Notes under the pieces: model-generated
Databases searched by the model: none
Told to the model about the DNA's origin: nothing
What the model saw: the letters and a program-made list of their open reading frames with translations, nothing else
Position numbers and translations under genes: made by a program
Source: Candidatus Kapaibacterium sp.
GTDB taxonomy: Bacteria > Bacteroidota > Ignavibacteria > Kapaibacteriales > NICIL-2
Assembly: GCA_025055755.1 (NCBI GenBank)
Contig: JANWWF010000002.1
Span: forward strand, 263,628-327,627
DNA length: 64,000 bases
Direction: 5' to 3'
Shown here: one piece after another, positions 8,008 through 17,091 of the stretch
Layout of the letters: each line of letters starts with the position of its first letter
How positions within the stretch are numbered: the stretch's first letter is position 1

Positions 8008-9462
8008 ATGTTCCCACAAGAAGAATACGGCTACCCATTAGAGAAATTTCTTGGAACCCAACGTGTACGTTCCATTCCAAGTGAGCATCCGTTTCTCAGC
8101 GGTAAAACGCCACCGCATTCTACGGAAGCAGAAATTGCCCTCCTGGGTGCAATGTTTCTCGATCGAGGAGCTATTGCACGAACGATCGAAATCCTCGATG
8201 CAGCAGCATTCTACCACGACACACACCGAAAAATTTTTGAGGCGATTCTTGCTCTCTTCGAACGGGGTGTGCCTGTTGATGTGATAACAGTTGCCGATGA
8301 ACTACGCCGGCGAGGACAGCTCGAATATGTAGGCGGGACAGAGAAGCTTGTTCAAATTTCAACGAATGTTGTTTCTGCTGCTGCCGTCGAACATCATGCT
8401 CGGATAGTATTAGAACGCCACCTCAAGCGGCAACTCCTCTATACAGCGGCCCAGATAGTCGAGCAGTCATTTGACGAAAGCAGTGATGCACTCGAACTGA
8501 TTGATCATGCTGAGAGCCAAATTTTCTCGTTAGCAGAGAAGCGGTTGGGGAAATCCTATACCAGTATTAATCGCCTTGCGCGCGCAACATTTGAGCTCAT
8601 AACGCGCTTACACGAACGTGGTCTGGAGCACGGCATATCTGGGTTACCTACTGGCTTTGTTAAGCTCGATGAACTGCTCGGCGGATTGCAACGCTCTGAC
8701 CTTATCATCATCGCTGCACGCCCATCAATGGGAAAAACAGCTCTGGCATTGAGTATTGCACGGAATATGGCTGTTGAGTTCAAAATACCCGTTGGTTTTT
8801 TCTCCATTGAGATGGCGGGGGTGCAAATTGTCATGCGGCTGCTTAGTGCGGAGGCTAAAGTTAATGCTCATTCAATACGGACAGGGCGTCTTACCCATGA
8901 CGACATAACCAAGATCGTGAAAACAATAGGTCGCATTGCCGATGCGCCGATTTTTATTGATGATTCTCCCTCTCTAACGTTGATGGAGCTCCGCGCAAAA
9001 GCACGTCGCCTGAAGGCTGAGCACGATGTGCAGGTAATTTTTGTGGACTATTTACAGCTTATTCATGCTCCAAAAGCAGAAAGTCGTGAACGAGAAATTT
9101 CAATAATCTCTCGCACTCTTAAGCAAATTGCCAAAGAACTTGACATACCAATCGTCGCGCTGGCACAGCTTAACCGAAGTGTAGAGTCGCGAGCAGATAA
9201 ACGCCCCATGCTCTCTGATTTACGCGAGTCAGGCTCAATCGAACAAGACTCCGATGTGGTCATCTTTGTTACGCGCCCCGAGGTGTATGAAATAACCACC
9301 TATGATGATGGTTCTCCGACAGAAGGGACAGCAGAGCTTATTGTAGCAAAACAGCGAAACGGTCCTATCGGGACTGTGCGCACGGCGTATCTAAAAGACT
9401 TTGCGCGATTTGAAAACTTGGCATTAAGCTTCGACGAGCCAATGCCAGGCACCAGTTTTTGA
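8008..9462 (+). CDS. dnaB: Replicative DNA helicase DnaB
   Basis: The hexameric 5'-3' helicase of the replication fork, about 484 residues. The N-terminal DnaB domain begins at PHSTEAEIALLGAMFLD. The RecA-like C-terminal domain carries Walker A RPSMGKTALAL, the conserved FSIEMAG, FVDYLQLI (Walker B) and LAQLNRSVE with SDLRESGSIEQDSDVVIF. No intein is present at the Walker A site, a frequent insertion point in DnaB. ATG 8008 is preferred over the in-frame TTG 7981. The gene converges on the DsbD-type gene with only eight bases between the stops and no hairpin there. Confidence 0.96.
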   Translation: MFPQEEYGYPLEKFLGTQRVRSIPSEHPFLSGKTPPHSTEAEIALLGAMFLDRGAIARTIEILDAAAFYHDTHRKIFEAILALFERGVPVDVITVADELRRRGQLEYVGGTEKLVQISTNVVSAAAVEHHARIVLERHLKRQLLYTAAQIVEQSFDESSDALELIDHAESQIFSLAEKRLGKSYTSINRLARATFELITRLHERGLEHGISGLPTGFVKLDELLGGLQRSDLIIIAARPSMGKTALALSIARNMAVEFKIPVGFFSIEMAGVQIVMRLLSAEAKVNAHSIRTGRLTHDDITKIVKTIGRIADAPIFIDDSPSLTLMELRAKARRLKAEHDVQVIFVDYLQLIHAPKAESREREISIISRTLKQIAKELDIPIVALAQLNRSVESRADKRPMLSDLRESGSIEQDSDVVIFVTRPEVYEITTYDDGSPTEGTAELIVAKQRNGPIGTVRTAYLKDFARFENLALSFDEPMPGTSF

Positions 9463-9470
9463 AGAATGGA

Positions 9471-11543
9471 TTATGGACTCCCTATATTGGCAAAAGCTGT
9501 GCCGGTAGCACGCTCAAGGAACTGAATAAATTCATCTTCGCTGGAAGTATAGGTTGCTGTTGCGATAGTGCGCCCGGTGGGAGAAAGCAGAACATAGAAT
9601 GGGAGCAAAGTCGAGCCGAATCGCTCTTGCTGATACTGCTTATAATAAGCATCTCGGGGGTTGTTGCGGCGGTCAGTATATGCACGAACTAACATCATGC
9701 GATTGAAATACGATCGCACGCGCTCCCGTGTGAAAATGTTTTTTTCCATCCAGAGACAATTAGTGCAGCTGACGCCTGTAAAGTCGATAAACACCGGTGC
9801 ATTATACCGACGGGCGTATGTCAAGGCAGCATTCAGGTCTTCGGTCCATTGTCCCGGAACAATCTCCGAACCTGCTGTTGGAGTAGATGCATTCGAAATT
9901 TCATTCTTAGGCCGGGAAGACTCTACGTACACGAATGCTTCAAGTGGCCCGATGGTTCCTCCGAACATTCCTTGTATCAGGTACAGTGTCAGCGCGACAA
10001 ATATTGTTGCAAAACTTGCCCGCAGACCTCCCACATACTCAAGAGGCGTATCGAGCTTTGTTCGGAAAAAACCGAGGAGGTAGAGTGCAATAAGCAATGT
10101 ACAACCTGCCCATGTTGCCAGAACGAACTCACGCGAGAGAATATGCAAGCCTAAAAGGCTATCCACCCGGGCAAGGTAACTAACAGCAAACGCGAGCTCG
10201 ATAAATGCAAAGGAGACTTTCAAATGATTCATCCAGATTCCTGAGCGAGGTAAGCGTTGAATGTATGTGGGGAATATCGCAAGGACAAAGAAAGGGAGGG
10301 CAAATACTGCAGCATACAAAGTCATTGCTACCAAGGGTCGGAACCACTGCCCACCAGCAGCCATCTTGCCAATAAGGTCCACAAACGGTACTGTACAGGT
10401 AAAGGAGGTAAGAGAAAACACCATCCCCATGAGAAAGGAGGAGCGGTAGCCGTGGAGTCGAGAGGATTCCTTGTTCAGAGCATTTATCCACCGGGAAGGT
10501 AACCGAAGTTCGTACATGCCGAAAAGGTTGCCGGCAATGACCAAAAAGAGTAGGGCTAAGAAAAGATTCAACCACGGATTCGTTGCAATGTCACGCCCTG
10601 CTGTTGCACCCCAAAAGATGGCTGCAATCGCACCAAATACAATGAATGTGCTCATAATTCCAAGCGAGTATATCGCAGAGTCAAAGACAGGGTGCGTGTG
10701 TTCTTTTTCTGCTCGCTTGGTGAAGAATGAGACGGTAATAGGAATCATAGGATAAACGCAGGGCATGAGCCACGACCCTATGCCGAGAAGAATTGCGAGC
10801 AATAATAGTCCGTTCCAATCGGATGATTGATCGGGCGGGGAGGTCTGCTCTTGGGGTTGCTTAGATATCAAAGGGGAGGAAGGAGGTGTCCCAGTGGTGA
10901 CTGGAGGTGTGGGTATGTTTTTTCCTCGTGCTGTATCCAGGATAGTCGAACGTGAAGGGGCATGGATCTCAATTTCAAATGGTAAGGTAACATCCTCCGG
11001 CGGTAAACAGTTTTGGCTTGTACAAAGCTGATGGTATATGTGGAGAGTATCCCGGTGAATGCCTTTTGCGTTTCCCCGAATTACGACAGGGATCGAGAAT
11101 CGTACTGTGCCTTTGAGTTTTTCGACCTTGATTTCGAACGCTGAATCGTACTCAACGATAGGGAGCGGATTTATCCGAATGTTCTGCTCCAAGATTGCCA
11201 GACGAGAGGATGACAATGTGAACTCTGTCCGCTGAGGCCCGATACCGTCTGGGGTAAGGTATTGCTTGATACCGTACATGTGCCATCCTTTTTCAATACG
11301 AGCAGTGAGAGCTATAACCACTGTATCTCCTGGGGTAGCTACTCTCCGTGATAGCGAAAGAGACCAGGTGACAGGTGTGGGACGGTTATCTACCTGGGCA
11401 AAGCTGGGCATACAAGAAATTATACACATCATCCACCAAAGCAGTAGCTGCCATCCTTTTGATCTTCGGTTGTTGGAGAACCGAAGCCGTGGTACAACCG
11501 CTCGCAGTTGGTGGGGGCAGTGGCTGATGGGTTGAGTGTGCAT
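9471..11543 (-). CDS. DsbD-type thiol:disulfide interchange protein
   Basis: A 690-residue inner-membrane reductase that moves electrons from cytoplasmic thioredoxin to periplasmic thiol partners. A signal segment ending PSFAQ is followed by a DsbD-alpha-like periplasmic domain with the cysteine pair CTSQNC. Next comes the multi-helix CcdA-like beta domain (WLMPCVYPMIPITVSFF and FTCTVPFVDL supply its two cysteines). A C-terminal thioredoxin-like gamma domain has the CxxC pair SCTNC (Cys593, Cys596). A Pro/Ser/Thr-rich linker separates the alpha and beta parts. It is divergent from porU, with which it shares a 290-base upstream region; secreted T9SS cargo often carries disulfides, but a functional link is inference. 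The start ATG 11543 is kept because the basic stretch RRSKGW is needed ahead of the hydrophobic segment. Confidence 0.93.
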   Translation of the reverse strand: MHTQPISHCPHQLRAVVPRLRFSNNRRSKGWQLLLWWMMCIISCMPSFAQVDNRPTPVTWSLSLSRRVATPGDTVVIALTARIEKGWHMYGIKQYLTPDGIGPQRTEFTLSSSRLAILEQNIRINPLPIVEYDSAFEIKVEKLKGTVRFSIPVVIRGNAKGIHRDTLHIYHQLCTSQNCLPPEDVTLPFEIEIHAPSRSTILDTARGKNIPTPPVTTGTPPSSPLISKQPQEQTSPPDQSSDWNGLLLLAILLGIGSWLMPCVYPMIPITVSFFTKRAEKEHTHPVFDSAIYSLGIMSTFIVFGAIAAIFWGATAGRDIATNPWLNLFLALLFLVIAGNLFGMYELRLPSRWINALNKESSRLHGYRSSFLMGMVFSLTSFTCTVPFVDLIGKMAAGGQWFRPLVAMTLYAAVFALPFFVLAIFPTYIQRLPRSGIWMNHLKVSFAFIELAFAVSYLARVDSLLGLHILSREFVLATWAGCTLLIALYLLGFFRTKLDTPLEYVGGLRASFATIFVALTLYLIQGMFGGTIGPLEAFVYVESSRPKNEISNASTPTAGSEIVPGQWTEDLNAALTYARRYNAPVFIDFTGVSCTNCLWMEKNIFTRERVRSYFNRMMLVRAYTDRRNNPRDAYYKQYQQERFGSTLLPFYVLLSPTGRTIATATYTSSEDEFIQFLERATGTAFANIGSP

Positions 11544-11836
11544 CAGTTATCTTCTCAACAAGTGAAACAAGTTCGATAGTTTGCTAATACAAATAACTTC
11601 TACTGCGATGTAGTGTTTATGCGATGCATGAAAAAGAATACTGATTCGTTCCTACGAACGAAACAAGTGACTTGCTGGTGTAGTGCGAAAATCAGTAGAA
11701 ACACGGATTTTTTCCCACTCCCCAATTTTGAGTAACTGTACTGCTGTATGTTTGCGATTGAGATTGATGTACAACCACTGTCGGTTGATTTATCGCGCCT
11801 GTTTGATACCTGTTTAGTGTTTTGCACTCTTGTCGG
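11544..11836. other. Intergenic region between divergent dsbD-type gene and porU
   Basis: About 293 bases with no credible gene; frames crossing it are short and lack family features. It should contain the promoters of both divergent genes. A TAnnTTTG match for porU is listed separately. A short inverted repeat TTCGTTCCTACGAACGAA lies at 11645-11662 (TTCGTT/AACGAA); it could be an operator or a chance palindrome. Confidence 0.5.
11726..11754 (+). promoter_or_regulatory. Candidate promoter of porU (TTTTG-N16-TATGTTTG)
   Basis: TATGTTTG at 11747-11754 fits the Bacteroidota -7 consensus TAnnTTTG, and TTTTG at 11726-11730 stands 16 bases upstream, somewhat nearer than the usual 17-19. A transcript starting about 11761 would have a leader of roughly 75 bases before the porU ATG. 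Confidence 0.4.
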
Positions 11837-14800
11837 ATGCATACGCGTTGTGCATTGCAGCACCTACGGGTGGTTGTACGCTGTGTAACGGTATTCTTAA
11901 TATGGACAGTGGGAGCTGCTCTATCAGCCGAGAAAGAGAGCTCTCCATATCAGGTCTTGAAAGAAGATTCTCGCTTCATAGTTATTGCATTTACTTTGCC
12001 CGCTTATACGCTTGATACAGTGGAAATCTCAGAGGGGATAAAAGCGATACAGATTCACAGTGTAGGGGAGATTTTTCCTGCCCATCGAATAGCTGGTGCC
12101 CCGATGGCACAAGAAATGGTTGCTCTATTGGCATTGCCTTCGCGAACGTCACGGTGGAAGCTTCGGGTGGACAGCATTCAAGAACAGTGGAGCAATCTTC
12201 CCCTTCTTCCTTATCCTGCGGGAGATAGGGACACTGGCACGTTAGGGGTACAGTTTTCTCTTGATCAGTGTAAATACAGCTATCACACTCTCTCCACAGT
12301 TCGGTTAGAGTATGTAGGAATAAGTCGTGGCATTCCACTTGGCCGTTTATCAATTCCAGTGATTGATTATGATCCAAAGCGGAAATCAACACGCATTCTT
12401 GAGCGGTGTATAATACGGATTGAATTCTTTGGGCAGCCAGAAGGGTGGGCAGATATTGAACAATCTGCCCCGGTTCTAAACGTGCGACAGCTTCACCTTT
12501 GGCAAAGGGAGACAAAGGCGACTCGACTCCTGCGACGCAAGACGCCTCCGCTTCCGTTTATCAGCGGTATGCCTATCGTGAAGATCACGGTTGCAGAAGA
12601 AGGTATTTATGCGATTACCGCGGAGCAGCTTGCATCTATTGGAGTGCGGATACCCCCTGACTTAGTGCATACAATCAAAGTATTTGGATATGGTGGGCAG
12701 CCCTTATCTGAGCTACCCACCGATGGCATGAGTAACACACCTGTTGAGCAGCCAATTATTGTTGAGACAAATACTGATGGAAGCTTACGTGCGGTGCTAC
12801 TGTATGCGGCACCTCCACGGGGCTTTTTGTTCGACACCGCATTAGGCCGCTGGCGTCGGTACATCAATCCATATACAACAAAGACGAGCTACCTGCTTAC
12901 GTACGGCGGTGCACCTGGGTTACGGTATGAAGCAGACCCACCACCGTCTCAAACTCCGACGGTGATACCGCAGTTTTTTCTTCAGCGACTGCTATTTGAG
13001 GAAGAGAGGGTCAATGCGTATAGTTCTTGCAGTGGACGTCGGTGGCTGGGTGATCCATTCGATGGATCAACAGGGATAACATTTACTGCGCCCCTTCCTG
13101 GACTAGCGATGAATGGAACCCATGTTGAATACACATTGTGCTTTGCCCATCGCGATGATGCTGGTGCTGCAGTTGCAGTACAAGAACATGGGGTCCCTGT
13201 TCGTTCATTGTCCATTCCTGGAAAAGCCGCGGGGAGATATGTAGAGTATATCTCGCTTGTTGACACTGTTCGCGTCCCCATAAGTCTTTTCTCTGATGGC
13301 AGAATGGGGCTTCGTCTTTTGTACCGCAATCAGCTTAATGCTGCCGCAACAGGGATAGTCGATTACGTCGAAGTGTGTTATCCTGCTCATTTTGTTGCTC
13401 ATAGCAATTCTTTGCATCTCTATACTGAGCCTACTGACAGGGGCGTAGTGGAATTCTCAGTCAGTGGTTTTTCAAGCCGTCCACTATGTTTGGATATTAC
13501 TGATCCAGTCCGTCCAAGGCTCCTCACAAATTTGTCTTCAGTCAATCAGCAGGCAACATTCCGTGTCGTGCTCGACAGTACGCAGGCAAAGCGTCCGCGT
13601 CAATATTACGTTAGTGCTGAACGGCGTCGGCCAGAGCTCAGTATCGTTCAAATTGGGGAGGCGCGGAATGTGGAACTGTCAGCAGATTTAGTGGTTATTA
13701 CGCCCTTAGAATTTTTCAACAGTGCACGAGCATTTGCGGAGTATCGAGCAGCCCATTCCGGGATCCAGGTGATTGTTATGCCGCTTGAGCACATCTATAC
13801 GGCATTTGCGGCAGGGATGCCAGACCCCACAGCCTTACGAGATTTTCTTAGCTATGCATACTTCAATTGGCAGCGACGTCCACGTTATGTTTTGCTCTGG
13901 GGAGATGGACACTGCGACTATCGTGGAATAGCCGCAACGGCCCCCAATTGGATACCGCCATACGAAAATGACAATGTCGAGACAGCTCTTGGAAGAGTCT
14001 ATTACTGGTCATATGCAGACGACAGCTACGTCACAGACGACTATTTCGTATGGGTAGATGGGAATGATCAAATCCTTGACTTAGCGATTGGACGAATGCC
14101 CGTTACTTCTGAAGCAATGGGCATGCAGCTGCTTTCGAAAATCAAAGCATATGAGATGCAATCCTCCCGGGATGCGTGGCAGACGACTGTAACATTGGTG
14201 GCTGACGACGGTCCTACCTCTGGAGGAAGGACCGACGGTGCTTTACATGTGAACTCGTCGGAAACATTATCGGCGGTTCTCTCTGCTCGCCTGCCAGCAC
14301 TTATCCAGCGGAAAGTGTACATGCCAGAGTTTCCTCTTTCCTCTGCCTCGGGGGGAAACCGAAAACCAGCAGCTACAGAAGCGATGCTTTCTATCATCAA
14401 TGGACAAGGAACGTTGTTTCTCAATTGGATGGGGCATGGCAATCCGCGCGTGTGGGCACATGAGGAAATCTTTGATCGGGACCGCACGATTTCCTTATTA
14501 CGGAATGAGCGGAAGAACTTCTTTCTCATTGCTGCGACCTGCGATTTTTCCCGCTTTGATATGCCCGATGTGCAAAGTGGAGGTGAACTTCTTGTGCAAT
14601 GGCCCAGTGGAGGAGCAATTGGGGTTTTTTCGGCAGCACGAGTCGTGTACACTTTTGCTAATGAAGCTATCAACCGCCGATTTTATGAAGAAGTAGCAAA
14701 GCGGAATGCTGACGGCAGACGGCGTACGTTAGGGGATGTAATGTTCGCGGTCAAACAGGTCTCGTTCAGTGATAACGACCGCCGCTATCTTCTCCTTGGG

Positions 14801-15928
14801 GATCCATCTCTTCGTCTGCTTTTACCGGATTTGCTTGTCACGGTAGATTCTGTAGAGCAGTCGCCGGTCGTTGAACATTCGATAACCTCGGTTTGTGCAC
14901 TGTCTCGCATACGCATTGTTGCGACAGTTCGAGATCCTCTCTCGTTGTCTCCGTTGGAAAACTTTAATGGGATGGCAATTGTCTCGCTCTTTGATCCTGA
15001 CGTCTTTCTGCGGTTACAAGACCAAAGTGCACTGGCGATGATTGGAGATGCCACTGTTTTTCAGTTTTGGAAAATGGGAGGAATGCTCCATCGAGGGACC
15101 TACACCGTAAGTGCTGGGCGCCTCATCGCAGAGTTTATCATTCCAAAGGATGTGACCCTCAGTGATAGTAGCTGCCGTATCCATCTTTTTGCATACAATA
15201 CCAGCAACTACCTCGATGGAATGGGCGTAAGTCGTGCTGTTCGCATAAATTGCGTCAATGCTACATCGGTAGAAGACCGTACGGGTCCTCAGATAGCAAT
15301 TTGGCTGGATTCACGGCGGTTCCGTCCTGGGGATATTGTGCGTCGTAACCCTATTGTAATTGTGGACTTATGGGATGAATCAGGGATCAATACAGCAGGT
15401 ATCGGCATTGGGCACAAGATTGAGGCATGGTTGGACGATAATTTAGATGCGATAGATCTGACCGAGTTTTTTGAGACATTACCGACCGATTCGCGTGGTG
15501 GTACGGTCAAGAAACAACTATTCGACTTAGCGCCCGGTATCCATACGCTGCGGGTGCGCGCGTGGGATGTGTGGAATAATTACAGTCAGGCTGTGACGTC
15601 CTTTGTAGTCGCGCCGAATGATTCAATCATTCAAACAGGTTGGGTAACGGTCTACCCGCATCCGTTTAGTCAGCAGGTAACGATCACATATAATCACAAT
15701 CAAAGTGCACCAGTGAATGTGCGGCTTACAATAACTCAGCTGGATGGACGGACAGTATGGCAAACCGAAGCGATATCCAATCAGGTGCACAATGCAAGCT
15801 TCGTGTGGGATGGACGTTCGCTGGATGGGCAGTCACTATCGGCTGGTGTCTATTGCTACACATTAGAGCTGGAAAACCCATATGGCTCACACCGTGTTAT
15901 ACGTGGTTTACTTGTGAAAATTCAGTAA
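11837..15928 (+). CDS. porU: PorU-like C25 (gingipain-type) sortase of the type IX secretion system
   Basis: A 1363-residue secreted protein. A signal peptide (ending near GAALSA) leads a long N-terminal beta-rich region and then a C25 peptidase domain. The catalytic histidine is in NWMGHGNPR (His867) and the catalytic cysteine in ATCDFSRFD (Cys902), with YVLLWGDGHCDYRG upstream as in gingipain-like folds. The final 90 residues form an Ig-like/sorting-type domain (VYPHPFSQQVTITY, LDGRTVW, SAGVYCYTLEL). PorU removes the C-terminal signal from T9SS cargo at the outer membrane and links it to lipopolysaccharide. The neighbouring porV, 26 bases downstream, is its known partner and supports the call. 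ATG 11837 is chosen over TTG 11822. Another secreted C25 protease is possible, but length and context favour PorU. Confidence 0.87.
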   Translation: MHTRCALQHLRVVVRCVTVFLIWTVGAALSAEKESSPYQVLKEDSRFIVIAFTLPAYTLDTVEISEGIKAIQIHSVGEIFPAHRIAGAPMAQEMVALLALPSRTSRWKLRVDSIQEQWSNLPLLPYPAGDRDTGTLGVQFSLDQCKYSYHTLSTVRLEYVGISRGIPLGRLSIPVIDYDPKRKSTRILERCIIRIEFFGQPEGWADIEQSAPVLNVRQLHLWQRETKATRLLRRKTPPLPFISGMPIVKITVAEEGIYAITAEQLASIGVRIPPDLVHTIKVFGYGGQPLSELPTDGMSNTPVEQPIIVETNTDGSLRAVLLYAAPPRGFLFDTALGRWRRYINPYTTKTSYLLTYGGAPGLRYEADPPPSQTPTVIPQFFLQRLLFEEERVNAYSSCSGRRWLGDPFDGSTGITFTAPLPGLAMNGTHVEYTLCFAHRDDAGAAVAVQEHGVPVRSLSIPGKAAGRYVEYISLVDTVRVPISLFSDGRMGLRLLYRNQLNAAATGIVDYVEVCYPAHFVAHSNSLHLYTEPTDRGVVEFSVSGFSSRPLCLDITDPVRPRLLTNLSSVNQQATFRVVLDSTQAKRPRQYYVSAERRRPELSIVQIGEARNVELSADLVVITPLEFFNSARAFAEYRAAHSGIQVIVMPLEHIYTAFAAGMPDPTALRDFLSYAYFNWQRRPRYVLLWGDGHCDYRGIAATAPNWIPPYENDNVETALGRVYYWSYADDSYVTDDYFVWVDGNDQILDLAIGRMPVTSEAMGMQLLSKIKAYEMQSSRDAWQTTVTLVADDGPTSGGRTDGALHVNSSETLSAVLSARLPALIQRKVYMPEFPLSSASGGNRKPAATEAMLSIINGQGTLFLNWMGHGNPRVWAHEEIFDRDRTISLLRNERKNFFLIAATCDFSRFDMPDVQSGGELLVQWPSGGAIGVFSAARVVYTFANEAINRRFYEEVAKRNADGRRRTLGDVMFAVKQVSFSDNDRRYLLLGDPSLRLLLPDLLVTVDSVEQSPVVEHSITSVCALSRIRIVATVRDPLSLSPLENFNGMAIVSLFDPDVFLRLQDQSALAMIGDATVFQFWKMGGMLHRGTYTVSAGRLIAEFIIPKDVTLSDSSCRIHLFAYNTSNYLDGMGVSRAVRINCVNATSVEDRTGPQIAIWLDSRRFRPGDIVRRNPIVIVDLWDESGINTAGIGIGHKIEAWLDDNLDAIDLTEFFETLPTDSRGGTVKKQLFDLAPGIHTLRVRAWDVWNNYSQAVTSFVVAPNDSIIQTGWVTVYPHPFSQQVTITYNHNQSAPVNVRLTITQLDGRTVWQTEAISNQVHNASFVWDGRSLDGQSLSAGVYCYTLELENPYGSHRVIRGLLVKIQ

Positions 15929-15954
15929 AACTTTTGTCTTAGGAGGCTTTTACC

Positions 15955-17016
15955 ATGAAGTCGGTAGCAAAGCAAATCCTACAACTGAGCGTTGTACTGG
16001 TGGCATGCTCGACTCTGCTACATGCTCAAGCAGGTGGTTCAGCAGTGCCTTTTTTGCTCATTTCTCCCGATGCACGAGCAAGTGGTATGGGTGAGTGTGG
16101 CACTGCAGTTGCAGATAATCTGTACGCTGTTCACTGGAATACAGGGGGATTAGCCTTCCAGCGGAGCCAGCAAGTAGCGCTTTCATTTTCCCGATGGCTC
16201 CCGCAGTTCAACGCAGATCTTTTTTACAGTTACGGTACATATGGCCGGTATTTCGAGGCGATCGATGGTACGGTGGCAGTCAACTTCATCCTGATGAATC
16301 TTGGACAGTTTGAGCGCCGTAACATCAACGGTGATAAGCTGGGAACATTTCGATCAAATGAATTTGCGATTGGGTTATCATATGGTACGTTGATTGCAGA
16401 CGATCTCGGAGCGGGGGTTCAACTCCGCTACATACAATCGAATCTTGCCCCTGCGCAACCAGGGCAGACAGCTCCTGGCGTTGGTGTCAGTGGCGGTTTT
16501 GATTTTGGCTTACTGTGGAAGCCGTCTCAATTGAATATCGGAGGACTGGACCTGGGATCTCGGATAGGCCTTGGGTTCAATCTTCAAAATGTCGGTCCGA
16601 AGATGACCTATCGAAGTGAAGCTGACCCCTTACCGACAATGCTCAAAATTGGAATGGCAATCAATCTCGTTCGAGATGAATTCAACGATCTGACCTTTGC
16701 ATTTGACGTAGGCAAGCTGCTGGTCCGGCGTGATCAATTTGGCTCGGATCCATTGCCACGATCATTTGTAACTGCTTGGCAAAACCCGGGAGTAGAAACG
16801 GCAGTTGGTGCGGAATACTGGTATGAGAAAGTTATAGCGTTGCGAGCGGGTTACTTTAGCGAGCCTACACGAATAGGAGGTCGACGGTTTTGGACTTTTG
16901 GAGCGGGTGTCCGCTATGATATTTTCACCTTGGATTTCAGCTTCATCAATACGATCGAGCAAAATCACCCGCTGGCAAACACAATGCGATTTTCCTTGCT
17001 TATCAACTGGGATTAG
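15955..17016 (+). CDS. porV: PorV/PorQ-family outer membrane protein of the type IX secretion system
   Basis: A 353-residue beta-barrel protein with a signal peptide (cleavage likely after LLHAQ). The family start PFLLISPDARASGMGECGTAVADN is followed by YAVHWNTGGLAF, as in PorV and the FadL-like UPF0164 group. It ends in an aromatic-rich strand (MRFSLLINW) typical of outer membrane barrels. PorV shuttles cargo from the translocon to PorU, and its place directly after porU makes PorV more likely than PorQ. A strong ribosome-binding site AGGAGG at 15941-15946 stands eight bases before the ATG. Transcription probably ends at the hairpin 17067-17091. Confidence 0.9.
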   Translation: MKSVAKQILQLSVVLVACSTLLHAQAGGSAVPFLLISPDARASGMGECGTAVADNLYAVHWNTGGLAFQRSQQVALSFSRWLPQFNADLFYSYGTYGRYFEAIDGTVAVNFILMNLGQFERRNINGDKLGTFRSNEFAIGLSYGTLIADDLGAGVQLRYIQSNLAPAQPGQTAPGVGVSGGFDFGLLWKPSQLNIGGLDLGSRIGLGFNLQNVGPKMTYRSEADPLPTMLKIGMAINLVRDEFNDLTFAFDVGKLLVRRDQFGSDPLPRSFVTAWQNPGVETAVGAEYWYEKVIALRAGYFSEPTRIGGRRFWTFGAGVRYDIFTLDFSFINTIEQNHPLANTMRFSLLINWD

Positions 17017-17066
17017 TTCGTAACTTTGCCGTACCGTTTGTACTAAAGTGTACAAACAAAATGCGC

Positions 17067-17091
17067 AGGGCGTGGCAATATGCTACGCCCT
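17067..17091. terminator. Bidirectional terminator between porV and cystathionine beta-synthase
   Basis: AGGGCGTGGCA and TGCTACGCCCT pair over 11 positions (one G-T) around the loop ATA. On the minus strand the hairpin is followed by a T-rich run (read as CGCATTTTGTTTG). It overlaps the stop codon of the convergent minus-strand gene, so the last codons of that gene are part of the stem. Confidence 0.72.

Noticed and set aside
14068-14673. 201-codon open frame on the minus strand
   Set aside because: It is antisense to the C25 catalytic region of porU and is rich in Ser/Arg as expected of a shadow frame.
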